DNA from: an uncultured Poribacteria bacterium
GTDB lineage: Bacteria; Poribacteria; WGA-4E; WGA-3G
NCBI GenBank assembly: GCA_951813545.1
Contig: OX638352.1
Coordinates: 3,550,835-3,614,834, forward strand
DNA: 64,000 bases
Direction of reading: 5' to 3'
Shown: positions 1 through 9,020 of the stretch, one piece after another
How the letters are laid out: each line of letters opens with the position of its first letter
Position numbering within the stretch: the stretch's first letter is position 1
Translations under genes and position numbers: made by a program
The notes under the pieces: model-generated
Seen by the model: only the letters and a program-made list of their open reading frames with translations
What the model was told of the DNA's origin: nothing
Databases searched by the model: none

Positions 1-2
1 AA

Positions 3-788
3 GCACTTGGGGTCGAGGAGGTCGTCGAGGATTCATCGGGCAATGCGGGTGCTGCAATAGCCGCCTACAGTGCAAGGGCAGGCATCTGCTGCACCATCTA
101 CTGTCCTGAGTCCACCTCAAAAGGCAAATTAAAACAGATTTCTGCTTACGGTGCCGAACTGAAATTGGTGGAAGGGAACCGCATGGCAACCACAGAAGCA
201 GTCAAACTCGCGGCGGAAACCACCTGCTACGCATCCCACAATTGGCACCCGTTCTTCTTAGAAGGCACAAAAACACTTGCGTATGAGATCGTTGAACAAC
301 TTGGGTGGCGCGCACCAACACACGTCATCTGCCCCGTTGGGTTCGGGAGTATCTATTTAGGGCTTTTCATCGGATTTCGCGAATTAAATGTACAAGGTAT
401 CATCAAAGACACACCGAGGCTCCTTGGCGTTCAGCCCGATGTCTGTTGTCCAATTTACAACGCATACCTTGAAAATACATCCTTTATCTCAAGAATGATA
501 CAAACTGGAGAAACGCTTGCCGAAGGCATCACTGCTGAACTCCCGATCCGAGGCGACAACATTTTGGAGGCACTTCGCTCTACAAATGGCGCATTTACCA
601 CCGTTGACGATACAAACATCAAGAAGGGAATGAAGATACTCGCGACCAAAGGGATTTACGTTGAACCAACTTCCGCTGTGGTCGTTAGCGCGTATCAAAA
701 GTTTAAAAAAGAAGGAACCATAACCACGGGTGACCAAGTGGTGTCGATCCTTACCGGTATCGGTTTAAAATCAAGCGGTGTCTTGTAG
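3..788 (+). CDS. PLP-dependent enzyme, threonine synthase/cysteine synthase-like (5' truncated)
   Basis: The reading frame is open from base 3, so the N-terminus lies outside the window. The first visible residues include SSGNAGAAIAAYSARAG, the Ser/Asn-Gly loop that binds the phosphate of pyridoxal 5'-phosphate in fold-type II enzymes, and the C-terminal part has a glycine-rich LTGIGLKSSGVL end. This pattern fits threonine synthase and related beta-family lyases acting on amino acids in the cytoplasm. The PLP lysine lies upstream and cannot be checked. The exact substrate is not decidable: threonine synthase-like, diaminopropionate ammonia-lyase-like and cysteine synthase-like enzymes all remain possible. 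An internal TTG at 165 is only an apparent start, because homology continues upstream of it. Confidence 0.85.
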   Translation, partial: ALGVEEVVEDSSGNAGAAIAAYSARAGICCTIYCPESTSKGKLKQISAYGAELKLVEGNRMATTEAVKLAAETTCYASHNWHPFFLEGTKTLAYEIVEQLGWRAPTHVICPVGFGSIYLGLFIGFRELNVQGIIKDTPRLLGVQPDVCCPIYNAYLENTSFISRMIQTGETLAEGITAELPIRGDNILEALRSTNGAFTTVDDTNIKKGMKILATKGIYVEPTSAVVVSAYQKFKKEGTITTGDQVVSILTGIGLKSSGVL

Positions 789-840
789 TTGCAACGCTAA
801 GACTTGATGTTCGTAATATTAATTAGAAAAAATACGAAAA

Positions 841-2151
841 ATGACGACAGAAAACAGACCTTACCTCACAAGACTAATTACAGTATGCGTTCTTATCCTG
901 CTTTTTATTTTGGTGATTAGTGCGCTGCGTGCACGAGAAAATCGGTTTTTCCGTATCGGTGCCACCAACAGCCAAAATCGAGAAGAATTTCCTGATACTG
1001 TCAACCGGCGCGATGAACTCCAAAGTGACCGATGGCGTGACGGATTTCGATTGCTCCGTTATTGGTGGATAGGCGGCGCAGCGGTTTATATCGCAGAGAT
1101 GGATCGCACGGCGGAAAATCTCCAATTCGCTGTTGAACTTGCTAACGATCAGATTTTAGGACGCGAAACCATCACGGATGCTACGAGGCGACTCACGAAA
1201 AAAAATCTGCTATCCCTCGCTGGTGTCAATGGCAGTTTCGGCATCCGAGAGGACAACCGCGGACGTGGCGGTATGACGTTTAATCTGCATATTCAAAACG
1301 GTGAACTCGTCAGTATTCCGATACGCCTTGATAGATGGGGGTATTCACCACCATCAGCATGGGGTGAAACGAGTTTCGGCGTAACGCCTGAGGGCGAGTT
1401 CCTCTTGGATGCGGTGAAACTTAACGGCAAACTCCGCATTGCTGGTGATACGCTCCCCATTGACGCTGTGAATCAAATCTGTGATTCGGTATGTCCTGTC
1501 GTGTTGTTTACACCCCGTTTTGGACGAAGAACGCTAACACGCCGATGCTACGAGTTCACGCTCAGACAAATTAAACTGCCACTCACCGGAAAATACACCA
1601 GTAGATTCGTTGTCACCGCTGTCAATCCACGCGGCAACAGCGTGATTCCATCCGATGGTGTTGTCCTTGCAATTGAGCCGCGTTTGGCGCGCAGCTGGGC
1701 AAGCAAAATAACCAAATCTACAGCTGGCACACTGGAAATCGCTCTTACACCGAAAAAATGGCAAAGCGTTCAGCAGGGAATCGGCGGAAACCTCCGACTT
1801 GTACGAGATGGAAAGGTTGAACCTGAACTCCTTGAGTTTGGAAAATCAGGTGGGCGCAGCGCACGGAGTCATCGTAACGGCGCGTCACGACATCCGCGCA
1901 GTGCCTTAGGATTCAACGACGAAAAACTTTTTCTCATCGCCGTTGATGGCAGGCAACCGGGATACAGCATGGGAATGTCCCTCTATGATATGGGTAAATT
2001 TTTCAGTGAACTCGGCATCAAACACGCCATCAACTTCGATGGCGGCAGCTCCTCAACACTCTGGGCATTGGGACGAGTTGCGAACAGCCCCGCGCACGGC
2101 TACGAACGCCGCATCTTCAACGTCGCTATGATCCGCGCTCGAAGAAAGTAA
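841..2151 (+). CDS. Phosphodiester glycosidase (NAGPA-domain) family protein
   Basis: This 436-residue protein begins with a short basic stretch and one hydrophobic segment (about residues 10-27), so it is probably anchored in or exported across the inner membrane. The C-terminal third carries the family pattern: LIAVDGRQPGYSMGMSL, then FDGGSSSTLWALG, matching the exopolysaccharide/NAGPA phosphodiester glycosidase fold (DUF2233 type). Members cleave sugar phosphodiesters; the substrate here is unknown. The gene follows the PLP enzyme after 52 bases, and a small lipoprotein gene starts 5 bases after its stop, so these two are likely cotranscribed. The family call is firm and the physiological role is not. 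Confidence 0.85.
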   Translation: MTTENRPYLTRLITVCVLILLFILVISALRARENRFFRIGATNSQNREEFPDTVNRRDELQSDRWRDGFRLLRYWWIGGAAVYIAEMDRTAENLQFAVELANDQILGRETITDATRRLTKKNLLSLAGVNGSFGIREDNRGRGGMTFNLHIQNGELVSIPIRLDRWGYSPPSAWGETSFGVTPEGEFLLDAVKLNGKLRIAGDTLPIDAVNQICDSVCPVVLFTPRFGRRTLTRRCYEFTLRQIKLPLTGKYTSRFVVTAVNPRGNSVIPSDGVVLAIEPRLARSWASKITKSTAGTLEIALTPKKWQSVQQGIGGNLRLVRDGKVEPELLEFGKSGGRSARSHRNGASRHPRSALGFNDEKLFLIAVDGRQPGYSMGMSLYDMGKFFSELGIKHAINFDGGSSSTLWALGRVANSPAHGYERRIFNVAMIRARRK

Positions 2152-2156
2152 GGACA

Positions 2157-2549
2157 ATGAAAACACTATACTTTCTACTGCTTATCCCATTAATACTCGC
2201 GTGTTCAAACAGAAATACACCACAGGCAGTTAGTGAAGATTTCATCTATAACTACTACCAACACGCCAACCAAGAGGCAGCATTACAACTTAGTCATGGG
2301 CTTGCCGCAGAAAAATTGGAAGATGAGATCGCTCGCGTACGTGAAGTGCGGACCCCAGGGCAACAGATAGACGAGATGCCGAACATTGAATACGAACCTA
2401 TTGGTAAAGAAGAAGACGAAACACACGTGTTATTTAACTATAGGCTCACCATCAAAACACGGGGCACAACAACGCACACCCGAAATGTCGTTATTAATAC
2501 CGAACAGATTGATGGAAAATGGAAAGTCGTCAATTTCGATGAGTATTGA
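2157..2549 (+). CDS. Small predicted lipoprotein
   Basis: The 130-residue product starts with a typical lipoprotein signal (MKTLYFLLLIPLILAC), with the lipobox cysteine at residue 16. The rest is a compact domain with an acidic helix followed by beta-rich sequence ending NTEQIDGKWKVVNFDEY, reminiscent of the small NTF2-like/DUF4878 lipoproteins, but I cannot assign it with confidence. It is spaced 5 bases from the NAGPA-domain gene and probably shares its transcript. No catalytic motif is visible; a periplasmic or outer-membrane accessory role is only a guess. Confidence 0.7.
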   Translation: MKTLYFLLLIPLILACSNRNTPQAVSEDFIYNYYQHANQEAALQLSHGLAAEKLEDEIARVREVRTPGQQIDEMPNIEYEPIGKEEDETHVLFNYRLTIKTRGTTTHTRNVVINTEQIDGKWKVVNFDEY

Positions 2550-2810
2550 GGTGGTCGAATTCTAATAGGATGTATCTATGCAAGGAAGCGGGATGACTAA
2601 GGAAAAAATTGAATACGATGTAGGTAGCGACAATAAATTCAAGGATTTGGAAATTCCTAAGACTTACCTCACACAACCGCAAGGAAATTAAAAGTCAGTA
2701 TATGGTCTTTTGAAAAAGCGCGCAGCTTGAAACGAAGTGGAAAGCGAGTCTACGGATAGCGATATCAAATTCTCAATCAACCTTACCGAATCGCAAGGAA
2801 AATTAAAAAA
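2550..2810 (+). repeat. Repeat-rich leader before the dehydrogenase gene, with GAAACGAAGTGGA hairpin
   Basis: The spacer holds two diverged direct copies of a short segment ending in CGCAAGGAAATTAAAA (about 2655-2693 and 2772-2810); the second copy supplies the AAGGAAAATTAAAAAAATG context of the next gene's start. Between them, at 2725-2745, is a GAAACGAAGTGGA loop closed by GCTT/AAGC. The same loop with other stems recurs at 14518, 17562 and 19141. No open frame of note. Confidence 0.6.
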
Positions 2811-3914
2811 ATGAAAACGGGAAAAGTTGCTATCTTCACGCAAGCGCAAACGCCGATGGAATTCCGGGAATACCCAATCCCATCCGTCACATCCGACGAT
2901 ATACTCGTCCGAATCCACATGGCGAACATCTGTGGCTCCGACCTACACTTTTGGCGCGGACATGGACCCAAAATCGAGAGCGGTATCCCGCAAGTGTTAG
3001 GGCACGAGATGATCGGGACGATTGAAGCGATGGGGCGTAACATCACAACAGATAGTACCGGACAACCGCTCACTGAAGGCGACCGTATCGCTTACTCCTA
3101 TTTCAAGCCGTGCCAACGTTGTTGGATGTGCCTCAACGGAAAACCGGGATGTCCGAACCGTTATCGGGATTGGCTCGGTGTTTCCAGCGAGCAGCCCCCC
3201 CATTTTCACGGTGCCTATGGCGAATACTACTACATGAAACCGGGGCATTGGGTGTTCAAGGTCCCCGCCGAACTCTCAGACGCGCTTGTATCGCCCATCA
3301 ACTGTGCCCTGTCTGAAGTGATTTATGGACTCAATCAGATCGGGATTACACTCGGCGATACCGTGGTCATCCAAGGTGCCGGTGGACTCGGACTCTACGC
3401 AACCGCTGTAGCAAAGGAGATGGGAGCAGGGAGAATCATCGTTCTCGATCGGCTGCCTGCACGACTCGCACTCGCGAAGGAGTTCGGTGCCGATGAGACC
3501 CTCAACGTCGATGCAGTTGACATGAAATCACGGGTTGAATACGTCCTTGACGAGACAGGTGGTATCGGAGCAGACCTCGTCGCTGAGTTTGTTGGATCCC
3601 CTCGCGTCCTTGCTGAAGGGGTGGAGATGCTCCGTTGGGGTGGACGTTACCTTTGGATCGGCAACATCAATCTCGGATTCCCTACAGAGATAGATCCGGG
3701 CAACATCGTTCGGTGTAGCAAAGCAATTCGCGGAGTTATCGTTTACGAGCCGTGGGTTATCCCGCGAGCACTCGACTTCCTCAGCCGCACACGAGACAGG
3801 TATCCGTTCCACAAAATCATCTCCGATACCTTCCCGTTCGGCGACATCAACGAAGCGTTCTCTTACGCGGATACCGGCTCAGCAATCCGAGTCGGACTGG
3901 AATTTACAGAATAA
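2811..3914 (+). CDS. Zinc-dependent medium-chain alcohol dehydrogenase
   Basis: The 367-residue protein has the standard two-domain MDR layout. The catalytic zinc site is seen in NICGSDLHFW (Cys) and GHE; the structural zinc cysteines are in CQRCWMCLNGKPGC; the NAD(P)-binding Rossmann motif is GAGGLGLYA near residue 190. It oxidises an alcohol or polyol with NAD(P); the closest style is threonine dehydrogenase/sorbitol dehydrogenase, but the substrate cannot be read from sequence. hemW begins 1 base after its stop, so translation is probably coupled. The start has a good AAGGAAAA-type upstream signal supplied by a repeat. Confidence 0.9.
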   Translation: MKTGKVAIFTQAQTPMEFREYPIPSVTSDDILVRIHMANICGSDLHFWRGHGPKIESGIPQVLGHEMIGTIEAMGRNITTDSTGQPLTEGDRIAYSYFKPCQRCWMCLNGKPGCPNRYRDWLGVSSEQPPHFHGAYGEYYYMKPGHWVFKVPAELSDALVSPINCALSEVIYGLNQIGITLGDTVVIQGAGGLGLYATAVAKEMGAGRIIVLDRLPARLALAKEFGADETLNVDAVDMKSRVEYVLDETGGIGADLVAEFVGSPRVLAEGVEMLRWGGRYLWIGNINLGFPTEIDPGNIVRCSKAIRGVIVYEPWVIPRALDFLSRTRDRYPFHKIISDTFPFGDINEAFSYADTGSAIRVGLEFTE

Positions 3915-3915
3915 A

Positions 3916-5040
3916 ATGGCATCTTCTGTCTACATTCACATCCCATTTTGCGCGACCAAGTGCTACTATTGCGCCTTCAATACCTACACCTTCCACAAGG
4001 AACAGGCGAAGGCATACCTCATAGCACTCCGCACGGAGATGGAACTTTACGCTCCAGACACCGACCCGTTACAAACGATTTTCATCGGGGGTGGCACGCC
4101 TTCTATCCTCTCTGCCAACACCTTGGCGCAGTTATTCACCGATATACGTGAATATTTCCAACTCACGCCAAATGCGGAAATCACCGTAGAATGTAATCCG
4201 GGAACTGTCGATAGCGAGAAGCTGCGCGTGATGCGAGACAACGGCGTGAACCGGTTGAGCTTCGGACTGCAAGCCATGCAAGACGATACCTTGAAGCAGT
4301 TAGGCAGAATCCACACCGTTGCCGAATTCCTCCAGAGTTATCAGCTCGCCCGCGAGCACTGCTTTGAAAACATCAACATCGACCTCATCTTCGCACTACC
4401 CGACCAAACGATGGAGGCGTGGCACCACACCCTCAACGAAGTCATCTCTCTTGAACCCACCCATATCTCAGCCTATAACCTCGTTATGGAGCAGGAAACC
4501 CCGTTTTATGAGTGGTGGCAAGCCGGTGAACTCCACCTCCCCACCGATGACACCGAAGCGGATATGTTCCAATATACCATTGAGACTCTGACCGCGCACG
4601 GATACGCGCATTACGAAATCTGTAACTTCGCTAAATCGAACCACTTCGCGAGACACAACCTCGTCTATTGGAACAACCAGCCGTGCATCGGACTCGGTGC
4701 TGGCGCGTGTGGGTATGTTAACGGTGTCCGTTATACCAATATCCGGGGTATTGCCCCTTACATTGACGCACTCTCCCAACGCAACAAGCCAATCGCCGAT
4801 ACCGAACGCCTCACCGGCTATGCTGAAAAATCGGAAACGCTTATGCTTGCGCTTCGGAAACGCGAAGGTATTTCTCTTGAAGCCTATCAAAACCGCTTCG
4901 GCGAAGAAATCGAAGCTGCGTTTGGCGACAGCCTCAAAAAATGGACGGACTTGCAGCTGCTGGAACGCACTTCCATGCATCTTCGTCTCACGTCTCGCGG
5001 ACTTTTTCTTGCAAATGAGGTCTTTGTCGAATTGATGTAA
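3916..5040 (+). CDS. hemW: Radical SAM heme chaperone HemW (oxygen-independent coproporphyrinogen oxidase-like)
   Basis: The 374-residue protein opens with YIHIPFCATKCYYCAFNTY, the CxxxCxxC cluster site of the HemN/HemW radical SAM group, followed by FIGGGTPS and the NINIDLIFALPDQT block typical of HemW. The C-terminal HemN-like domain is present (GYAEKSETLMLALRKREGI). HemW binds heme and a 4Fe-4S cluster and delivers heme to respiratory enzymes in the cytoplasm; true HemN has further N-terminal residues that are missing here. It lies 1 base after the dehydrogenase gene. Length and motifs are normal. Confidence 0.9.
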   Translation: MASSVYIHIPFCATKCYYCAFNTYTFHKEQAKAYLIALRTEMELYAPDTDPLQTIFIGGGTPSILSANTLAQLFTDIREYFQLTPNAEITVECNPGTVDSEKLRVMRDNGVNRLSFGLQAMQDDTLKQLGRIHTVAEFLQSYQLAREHCFENINIDLIFALPDQTMEAWHHTLNEVISLEPTHISAYNLVMEQETPFYEWWQAGELHLPTDDTEADMFQYTIETLTAHGYAHYEICNFAKSNHFARHNLVYWNNQPCIGLGAGACGYVNGVRYTNIRGIAPYIDALSQRNKPIADTERLTGYAEKSETLMLALRKREGISLEAYQNRFGEEIEAAFGDSLKKWTDLQLLERTSMHLRLTSRGLFLANEVFVELM

Positions 5041-5368
5041 CTCCTTAGCAATCGGCTTTCGGCAATCAGCAGTCGGCAAAGAGGATGTGATCCGAAAATC
5101 GAAATTGCCAGAGGACTGAATGGCTCTGTATCGGTTATCAGTTGTCAGAATCAGGATTTATAGGATTAGAGGATTTTCAGGATGAATAGCAATATCCCTG
5201 AGAAAAACGGAGTCTTATCAAGACGGCATGCGTGTATTTTGGTCTGAATCGCGGATTATCGCGGATTTCACAGATTTCGCGGATTTTGGTATCCGACGTC
5301 TTTTGCGTCCTTCGTAAAAACCCACGAGGTTATCAACCATCTCGGAGAATGTCGTCTTCCAAATTCTC
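5041..5368. repeat. Intergenic repeat field
   Basis: This gene-free stretch contains degenerate members of three dispersed families: the CAGCAATCAGC/GTCGGC type palindrome at about 5046-5082, the AATCAGGATTT/GGATTTTCAGG type near 5150-5182, and the CGCGGATT type at about 5247-5287. No gene or clear terminator is visible after hemW. Confidence 0.6.
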
Positions 5369-5397
5369 TTGACCTATCCCGCAAAACCTGCTATCAT
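5369..5397 (+). promoter_or_regulatory. Predicted sigma-70 promoter for the HhH protein gene
   Basis: TTGACC at 5369-5374 and TATCAT at 5392-5397 are separated by 17 bases, and the -10 box is preceded by TGC (extended -10). The start codon lies at 5419, giving a leader of about 15 bases. The same TGCTATCAT box precedes the next gene. Confidence 0.6.
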
Positions 5398-5418
5398 ACC
5401 CCTATATGAAGTGTCCAC

Positions 5419-5919
5419 ATGAAATTACGTTTTCCCGAATCTGAAATTCAACAATGGGCTGAACGCTATAAGTCCGGTACTACTGAAGCAGGCTTTATTG
5501 AAATTCGGTCCAAAGTGCAAGAACAAGGCTACCTTGACAAAAAACTATTGAAACGCGTCGCTCATTGGAAATCGCCGAGGCGCGCCGGTCTTATTGAACG
5601 AAACGACGACGACTATGTAAAAGAAATTACATCATGGTCATTTGGTGCTACAAGTGAACGTGCGAGAATAAGAGTCTTGCGTCTTTTGGATGGTGTTGGG
5701 TGGCCAACCGCCTCGGCAATTCTTCACCTATTTCACAGAGATCCGTATCCAATCCTTGATTTTCGCGCGTTGTGGTCCATCCGGTTAGAGACTTACAGAT
5801 ATTCATCTTCATTCTGGTCGGATTACACATACTTTTGTCGAGATATTGCCTCCCGTAACCAGATTGACATGCGAACTTTAGATAAGGCGTTATGGCAGTA
5901 TTCAAAGGAGAACCAATAG
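5419..5919 (+). CDS. Hypothetical protein with helix-hairpin-helix DNA-glycosylase-like core
   Basis: The 166-residue protein is all-helical in character. Its centre, RVLRLLDGVGWPTASAILHLFHRDPYPILD, resembles the helix-hairpin-helix plus aspartate segment of HhH-GPD base-excision glycosylases (GVG hairpin, then a PILD aspartate), but the protein lacks the usual length and no iron-sulphur cysteines are seen. It could bind or process DNA; this is inference. It sits 36 bases upstream of a type IIG/ISP-like restriction-modification gene in the same direction and may belong to that defence locus. Base composition resembles the neighbours. Confidence 0.6.
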   Translation: MKLRFPESEIQQWAERYKSGTTEAGFIEIRSKVQEQGYLDKKLLKRVAHWKSPRRAGLIERNDDDYVKEITSWSFGATSERARIRVLRLLDGVGWPTASAILHLFHRDPYPILDFRALWSIRLETYRYSSSFWSDYTYFCRDIASRNQIDMRTLDKALWQYSKENQ

Positions 5920-5941
5920 GCATTATAACATCTCAGAATCT

Positions 5942-5949
5942 GCTATCAT
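5942..5949 (+). promoter_or_regulatory. Extended -10 promoter element before the first RM gene
   Basis: TGC-TATCAT (5941-5949) ends 6 bases before the ATG at 5956, so a transcript would start at or next to the start codon (leaderless). No good -35 box is seen, which is normal for extended -10 promoters. No Shine-Dalgarno sequence precedes the ATG. Confidence 0.45.
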
Positions 5950-5955
5950 ATTCAC

Positions 5956-7764
5956 ATGCCGAGACTCAACCTCAAACCGAATCACAAAGCAATCCGCTAC
6001 TACTACGCCACACTGCAGCAATACGAACACCAAGGTATCACACACGAAGGTGCTGTCAGTTCACCTTTTGATACGCTACTCCAATCCTGTGCAAAACAGG
6101 TGAACGCCACGCTCGTCCCACAATATCCGATGCGTGCCTCAAAAGGAAACCGCATCGTCATTGATGGTGCAATCCTCGACGCATACGGACTCCCGCTCGG
6201 CTATTGGGAAGCGAAAGATATAGATGACAACCTCGCCAAAGCCGTGCAGGAGAAACGGGACGCAGGCTATCCGCTCGATAATATTCTCTTTCAAACGCTC
6301 CAGCGTGCTATCTTATATCAGAATGGACAAGGGGTCCTGGATGTCGATATTACCGAACCAGCAAACCTGATTGCCGCACTCCAATACCTGTTCTCTTACG
6401 TCCCACCCGCGCTGGACGATTGGCAGACTGCGGTCTCCGATTTCAGAGAACATGTCCCAGACCTCGCAAGCAAACTAAAAGAACTCATCGAGCAACGCCA
6501 CGAAACCGATCCAGCCTTCAAGAAAGCGTTCTCCGATTTTTACGAAACCTGCCGCACTTCCATTAACCCCGAACTCTCACAGGATGCTGTCGATGAGATG
6601 CTCATCCAGCATATCCTCACCGAACGCATCTTCAGGACTGTCTTTAACAACTCCGCCTTCACCCGCCGAAACATCATCGCACGTGAGATTGAAAACGTCG
6701 TTGACGCACTCATCCGGCAGGCGTTCAGTCGCGAGGAATTCCTCAAACCGTTAGACAGGTTCTATGTCGCGATTGAGCAAGCCGCGATGCTCTGCAAAGA
6801 CTTCTCCCAAAAACAGCACTTCCTCAACACGTTTTACGAGAAATTCTTTCAGGGGTTCTCCGAAGATGTGGCGGACACACACGGTATTGTCTATACGCCG
6901 CAACCGATCGTCGATTTCATGGTGAGAAATGTAGAGCATATCCTCAAAACCGAGTTCGGTCGATCGCTCTCAGATACAGGAGTGCATATCATCGACCCGT
7001 TCGTCGGCACGGGTAACTTCATCGTCCGTCTCATGCAGGACATCCAAGGCACAGCGTTAGAGGAGAAATACCGCCACGAGCTCCATTGCAACGAGGTGAT
7101 GCTCCTACCCTACTATATCGCCAGTCTGAACATTGAACAGGAATTCTTCCAACGCACAGGGATGTATCTACCCTTTGAAGGTATCGCGCTTGCGGATACA
7201 TTTGAGCTGCTGGAGCAGCAGCAAGGCGAACTCTTCACGCGCGAAAACACGGAACGGGTGAAAAGACAGAAGGCATCGGATATGTTCGTCGTCATCGGCA
7301 ATCCGCCTTATAATGCATGGCAGGTCAATGAGAATGATAACAACAGGAATCGAAAATACGCGGTGATGGATAAGCGGATTGCAGACACCTATGCTACAGA
7401 TTCTAAAGCGACGCTCAAAAATGCGCTTTACGATCCATACGTCAAAGCGATTCGATGGACATTGGATAGAGTTAGCAAGGAAGGCGTTGTTGCATTCGTA
7501 ACAAACAATAGTTTTATTGATGGACTAGCGTTTGACGGGATGCGGAGACACCTTCCAGAAGATTGTGACGTGATTTATATTCTGGATTTAGGGGGGAACG
7601 CGCGAAAGGGATTAAAGGTATCAGATGCGAATGTATTCGGTATCAGGGTAGGCGTGAGCATTAACCTGCTTGTGAAAAAAAGGAGAAACTCTCACGGAAC
7701 TCCCAATTCTTTTACTACTGCACCGATGAGATGTGGAACAAAAAACAGAAATTCGACTTTCTGA
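5956..7764 (+). CDS. Type IIG/ISP-like restriction-modification enzyme, N-terminal part (frameshifted)
   Basis: Residues 1-100 form a PD-(D/E)XK nuclease-like domain with D70 and E85-A-K87 (GYWEAKD). A helical linker follows. The N6-adenine methyltransferase core has motif I DPFVGTGNF from residue 347 and motif IV NPPY at 449-452. The frame leaves the family sequence at the A7 tract 7675-7681; the last ~28 residues are out of frame. The minus-one frame continues the protein into the next entry, so the native enzyme would run 5956-9020 (about 1020 residues), the same size as the intact relative at 56895-59969. It would methylate and cut its own recognition site. The break may be a real mutation, a phase-variable or slippage site, or a sequence error. 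Confidence 0.85.
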   Translation: MPRLNLKPNHKAIRYYYATLQQYEHQGITHEGAVSSPFDTLLQSCAKQVNATLVPQYPMRASKGNRIVIDGAILDAYGLPLGYWEAKDIDDNLAKAVQEKRDAGYPLDNILFQTLQRAILYQNGQGVLDVDITEPANLIAALQYLFSYVPPALDDWQTAVSDFREHVPDLASKLKELIEQRHETDPAFKKAFSDFYETCRTSINPELSQDAVDEMLIQHILTERIFRTVFNNSAFTRRNIIAREIENVVDALIRQAFSREEFLKPLDRFYVAIEQAAMLCKDFSQKQHFLNTFYEKFFQGFSEDVADTHGIVYTPQPIVDFMVRNVEHILKTEFGRSLSDTGVHIIDPFVGTGNFIVRLMQDIQGTALEEKYRHELHCNEVMLLPYYIASLNIEQEFFQRTGMYLPFEGIALADTFELLEQQQGELFTRENTERVKRQKASDMFVVIGNPPYNAWQVNENDNNRNRKYAVMDKRIADTYATDSKATLKNALYDPYVKAIRWTLDRVSKEGVVAFVTNNSFIDGLAFDGMRRHLPEDCDVIYILDLGGNARKGLKVSDANVFGIRVGVSINLLVKKRRNSHGTPNSFTTAPMRCGTKNRNSTF

Positions 7765-9020
7765 ATGAACACCAACACATAGAAAATATAGCGTGGCAAA
7801 CAATTCAACCGAACAAGCAGCACGCGTGGTTGACTGAAGGTCTCCACACCGAGTTTGACACCTTTATCCCGATGGGTACGAAGGCAGCAAAAGCAGTAAG
7901 AGGTACAGCATTGGGTGTAATTTTTAAGACCTATAGCAACGGTGTTAAAACCAATCGCGATGTTTGGATTTGCAACTTCAATCGAAACTACCTCTCTGAA
8001 AAGGTTCGACCGATGATAGAGGTTTACAACCAACAAGTGTTCAACTGGGAACGTAAATCAACAGCACAACATACAAATATTGATGATTTTGTGGTGTATG
8101 ATGACACCAAGATCAAGTGGAGTTCTACGTTGAAACGTCACCTTGTAAGTGGACACATTGCTGAATTCTCTGAATCGAAACTCCGACAGATTGTTTACCG
8201 TCCCTTCACGAAAACAGAACTCTTTTTTGACAAACTTCTAATAGACAGACCAGCACTCTTTCCTACGATATTTCCAATACCTGAGACAGAAACAGAAAAT
8301 CAGGTGATATGTGTCGCTGGCATTGGTGATAGAAAAGGTTTTGGTTGCCTTGTTACAAACAGAATCCCTGGCTTAGACTTAGCATTTGAAAAGGCTCAAT
8401 GCTTTCCATTTTACACCTACGACGAGGACGGCACAAACCGACGAGAGAATATCACCGATTGGGCGTTGGCAGAATTCCGAACCCACTACAGCGATGACAC
8501 CATCACCAAGTGGGACATCTTCCACTATAACTACGCGCTCTTGCACCATCCTATCTATCGCCAAAAATACGAGATGAACCTCAAGCGCGACCTACCACAT
8601 ATTTCCTTCTCCGAAGACTTCTGGGGATTCGCCAATGCAGGCAAGGCGTTAGCAGACCTCCACGTTAACTACGAGTCCGCACCGACATACAATGGATTGA
8701 AGTCCATCGAAACACCCGGTATGACAGTGGATTGGCGGGTTGAGAAGATGAAACTCTCCAAAGACAAGACGCAGCTCAAATACAACGACTTTCTGACATT
8801 AGACGGCATCCCTGCGGCGGTCTATGAGTATCGACTCGGCACGCGTTCTGCGTTAGAGTGGGTGGTTGACCAATATCGTGTCAAAACAGACAAACGGAGC
8901 GGCATCGTCAACGACCCGAACCGTGCCGATGAACCGCGGTATATCGTAGACCTCATCGCCCGCATCATCACCGTCAGTCTAAAGACGGTGGAGATTGTTA
9001 GAAATTTGCCATCCTTGTAA
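7731..9020 (+). CDS. Type IIG/ISP-like restriction-modification enzyme, C-terminal part (frameshifted)
   Basis: This 429-residue frame carries the specificity and C-terminal domain of the preceding gene: the sequence upstream of its first ATG, read in this frame from about 7680 (EKLSRNSQFFYYCTDE), joins smoothly to the methyltransferase core. It shares with the 56895 gene the blocks PLYTY/YPN-like segment, a helical region around HYNYALLHHPIYRQKYEMNLKRDLP, and the end domain with ALEWVVDQYRVKTDKRSGI, typical of type ISP enzymes (target recognition and coupling). It has no start signal of its own and is not expected to work alone. Adding one A in the A7 tract restores a single gene. Confidence 0.8.
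   Translation: MWNKKQKFDFLNEHQHIENIAWQTIQPNKQHAWLTEGLHTEFDTFIPMGTKAAKAVRGTALGVIFKTYSNGVKTNRDVWICNFNRNYLSEKVRPMIEVYNQQVFNWERKSTAQHTNIDDFVVYDDTKIKWSSTLKRHLVSGHIAEFSESKLRQIVYRPFTKTELFFDKLLIDRPALFPTIFPIPETETENQVICVAGIGDRKGFGCLVTNRIPGLDLAFEKAQCFPFYTYDEDGTNRRENITDWALAEFRTHYSDDTITKWDIFHYNYALLHHPIYRQKYEMNLKRDLPHISFSEDFWGFANAGKALADLHVNYESAPTYNGLKSIETPGMTVDWRVEKMKLSKDKTQLKYNDFLTLDGIPAAVYEYRLGTRSALEWVVDQYRVKTDKRSGIVNDPNRADEPRYIVDLIARIITVSLKTVEIVRNLPSL

Noticed and set aside
4468..5079. Long minus-strand open frame opposite hemW
   Set aside because: Shadow of hemW; no family motif, no ribosome binding site, and the hemW frame has full domain support.
7675..7681. Classical -1 ribosomal slippery heptamer in the RM gene
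   Set aside because: The zero-frame codons GTG AAA AAA AGG do not give a clean X XXY YYZ heptamer and no strong downstream pseudoknot was seen; homopolymer length change or slippage explains it better.
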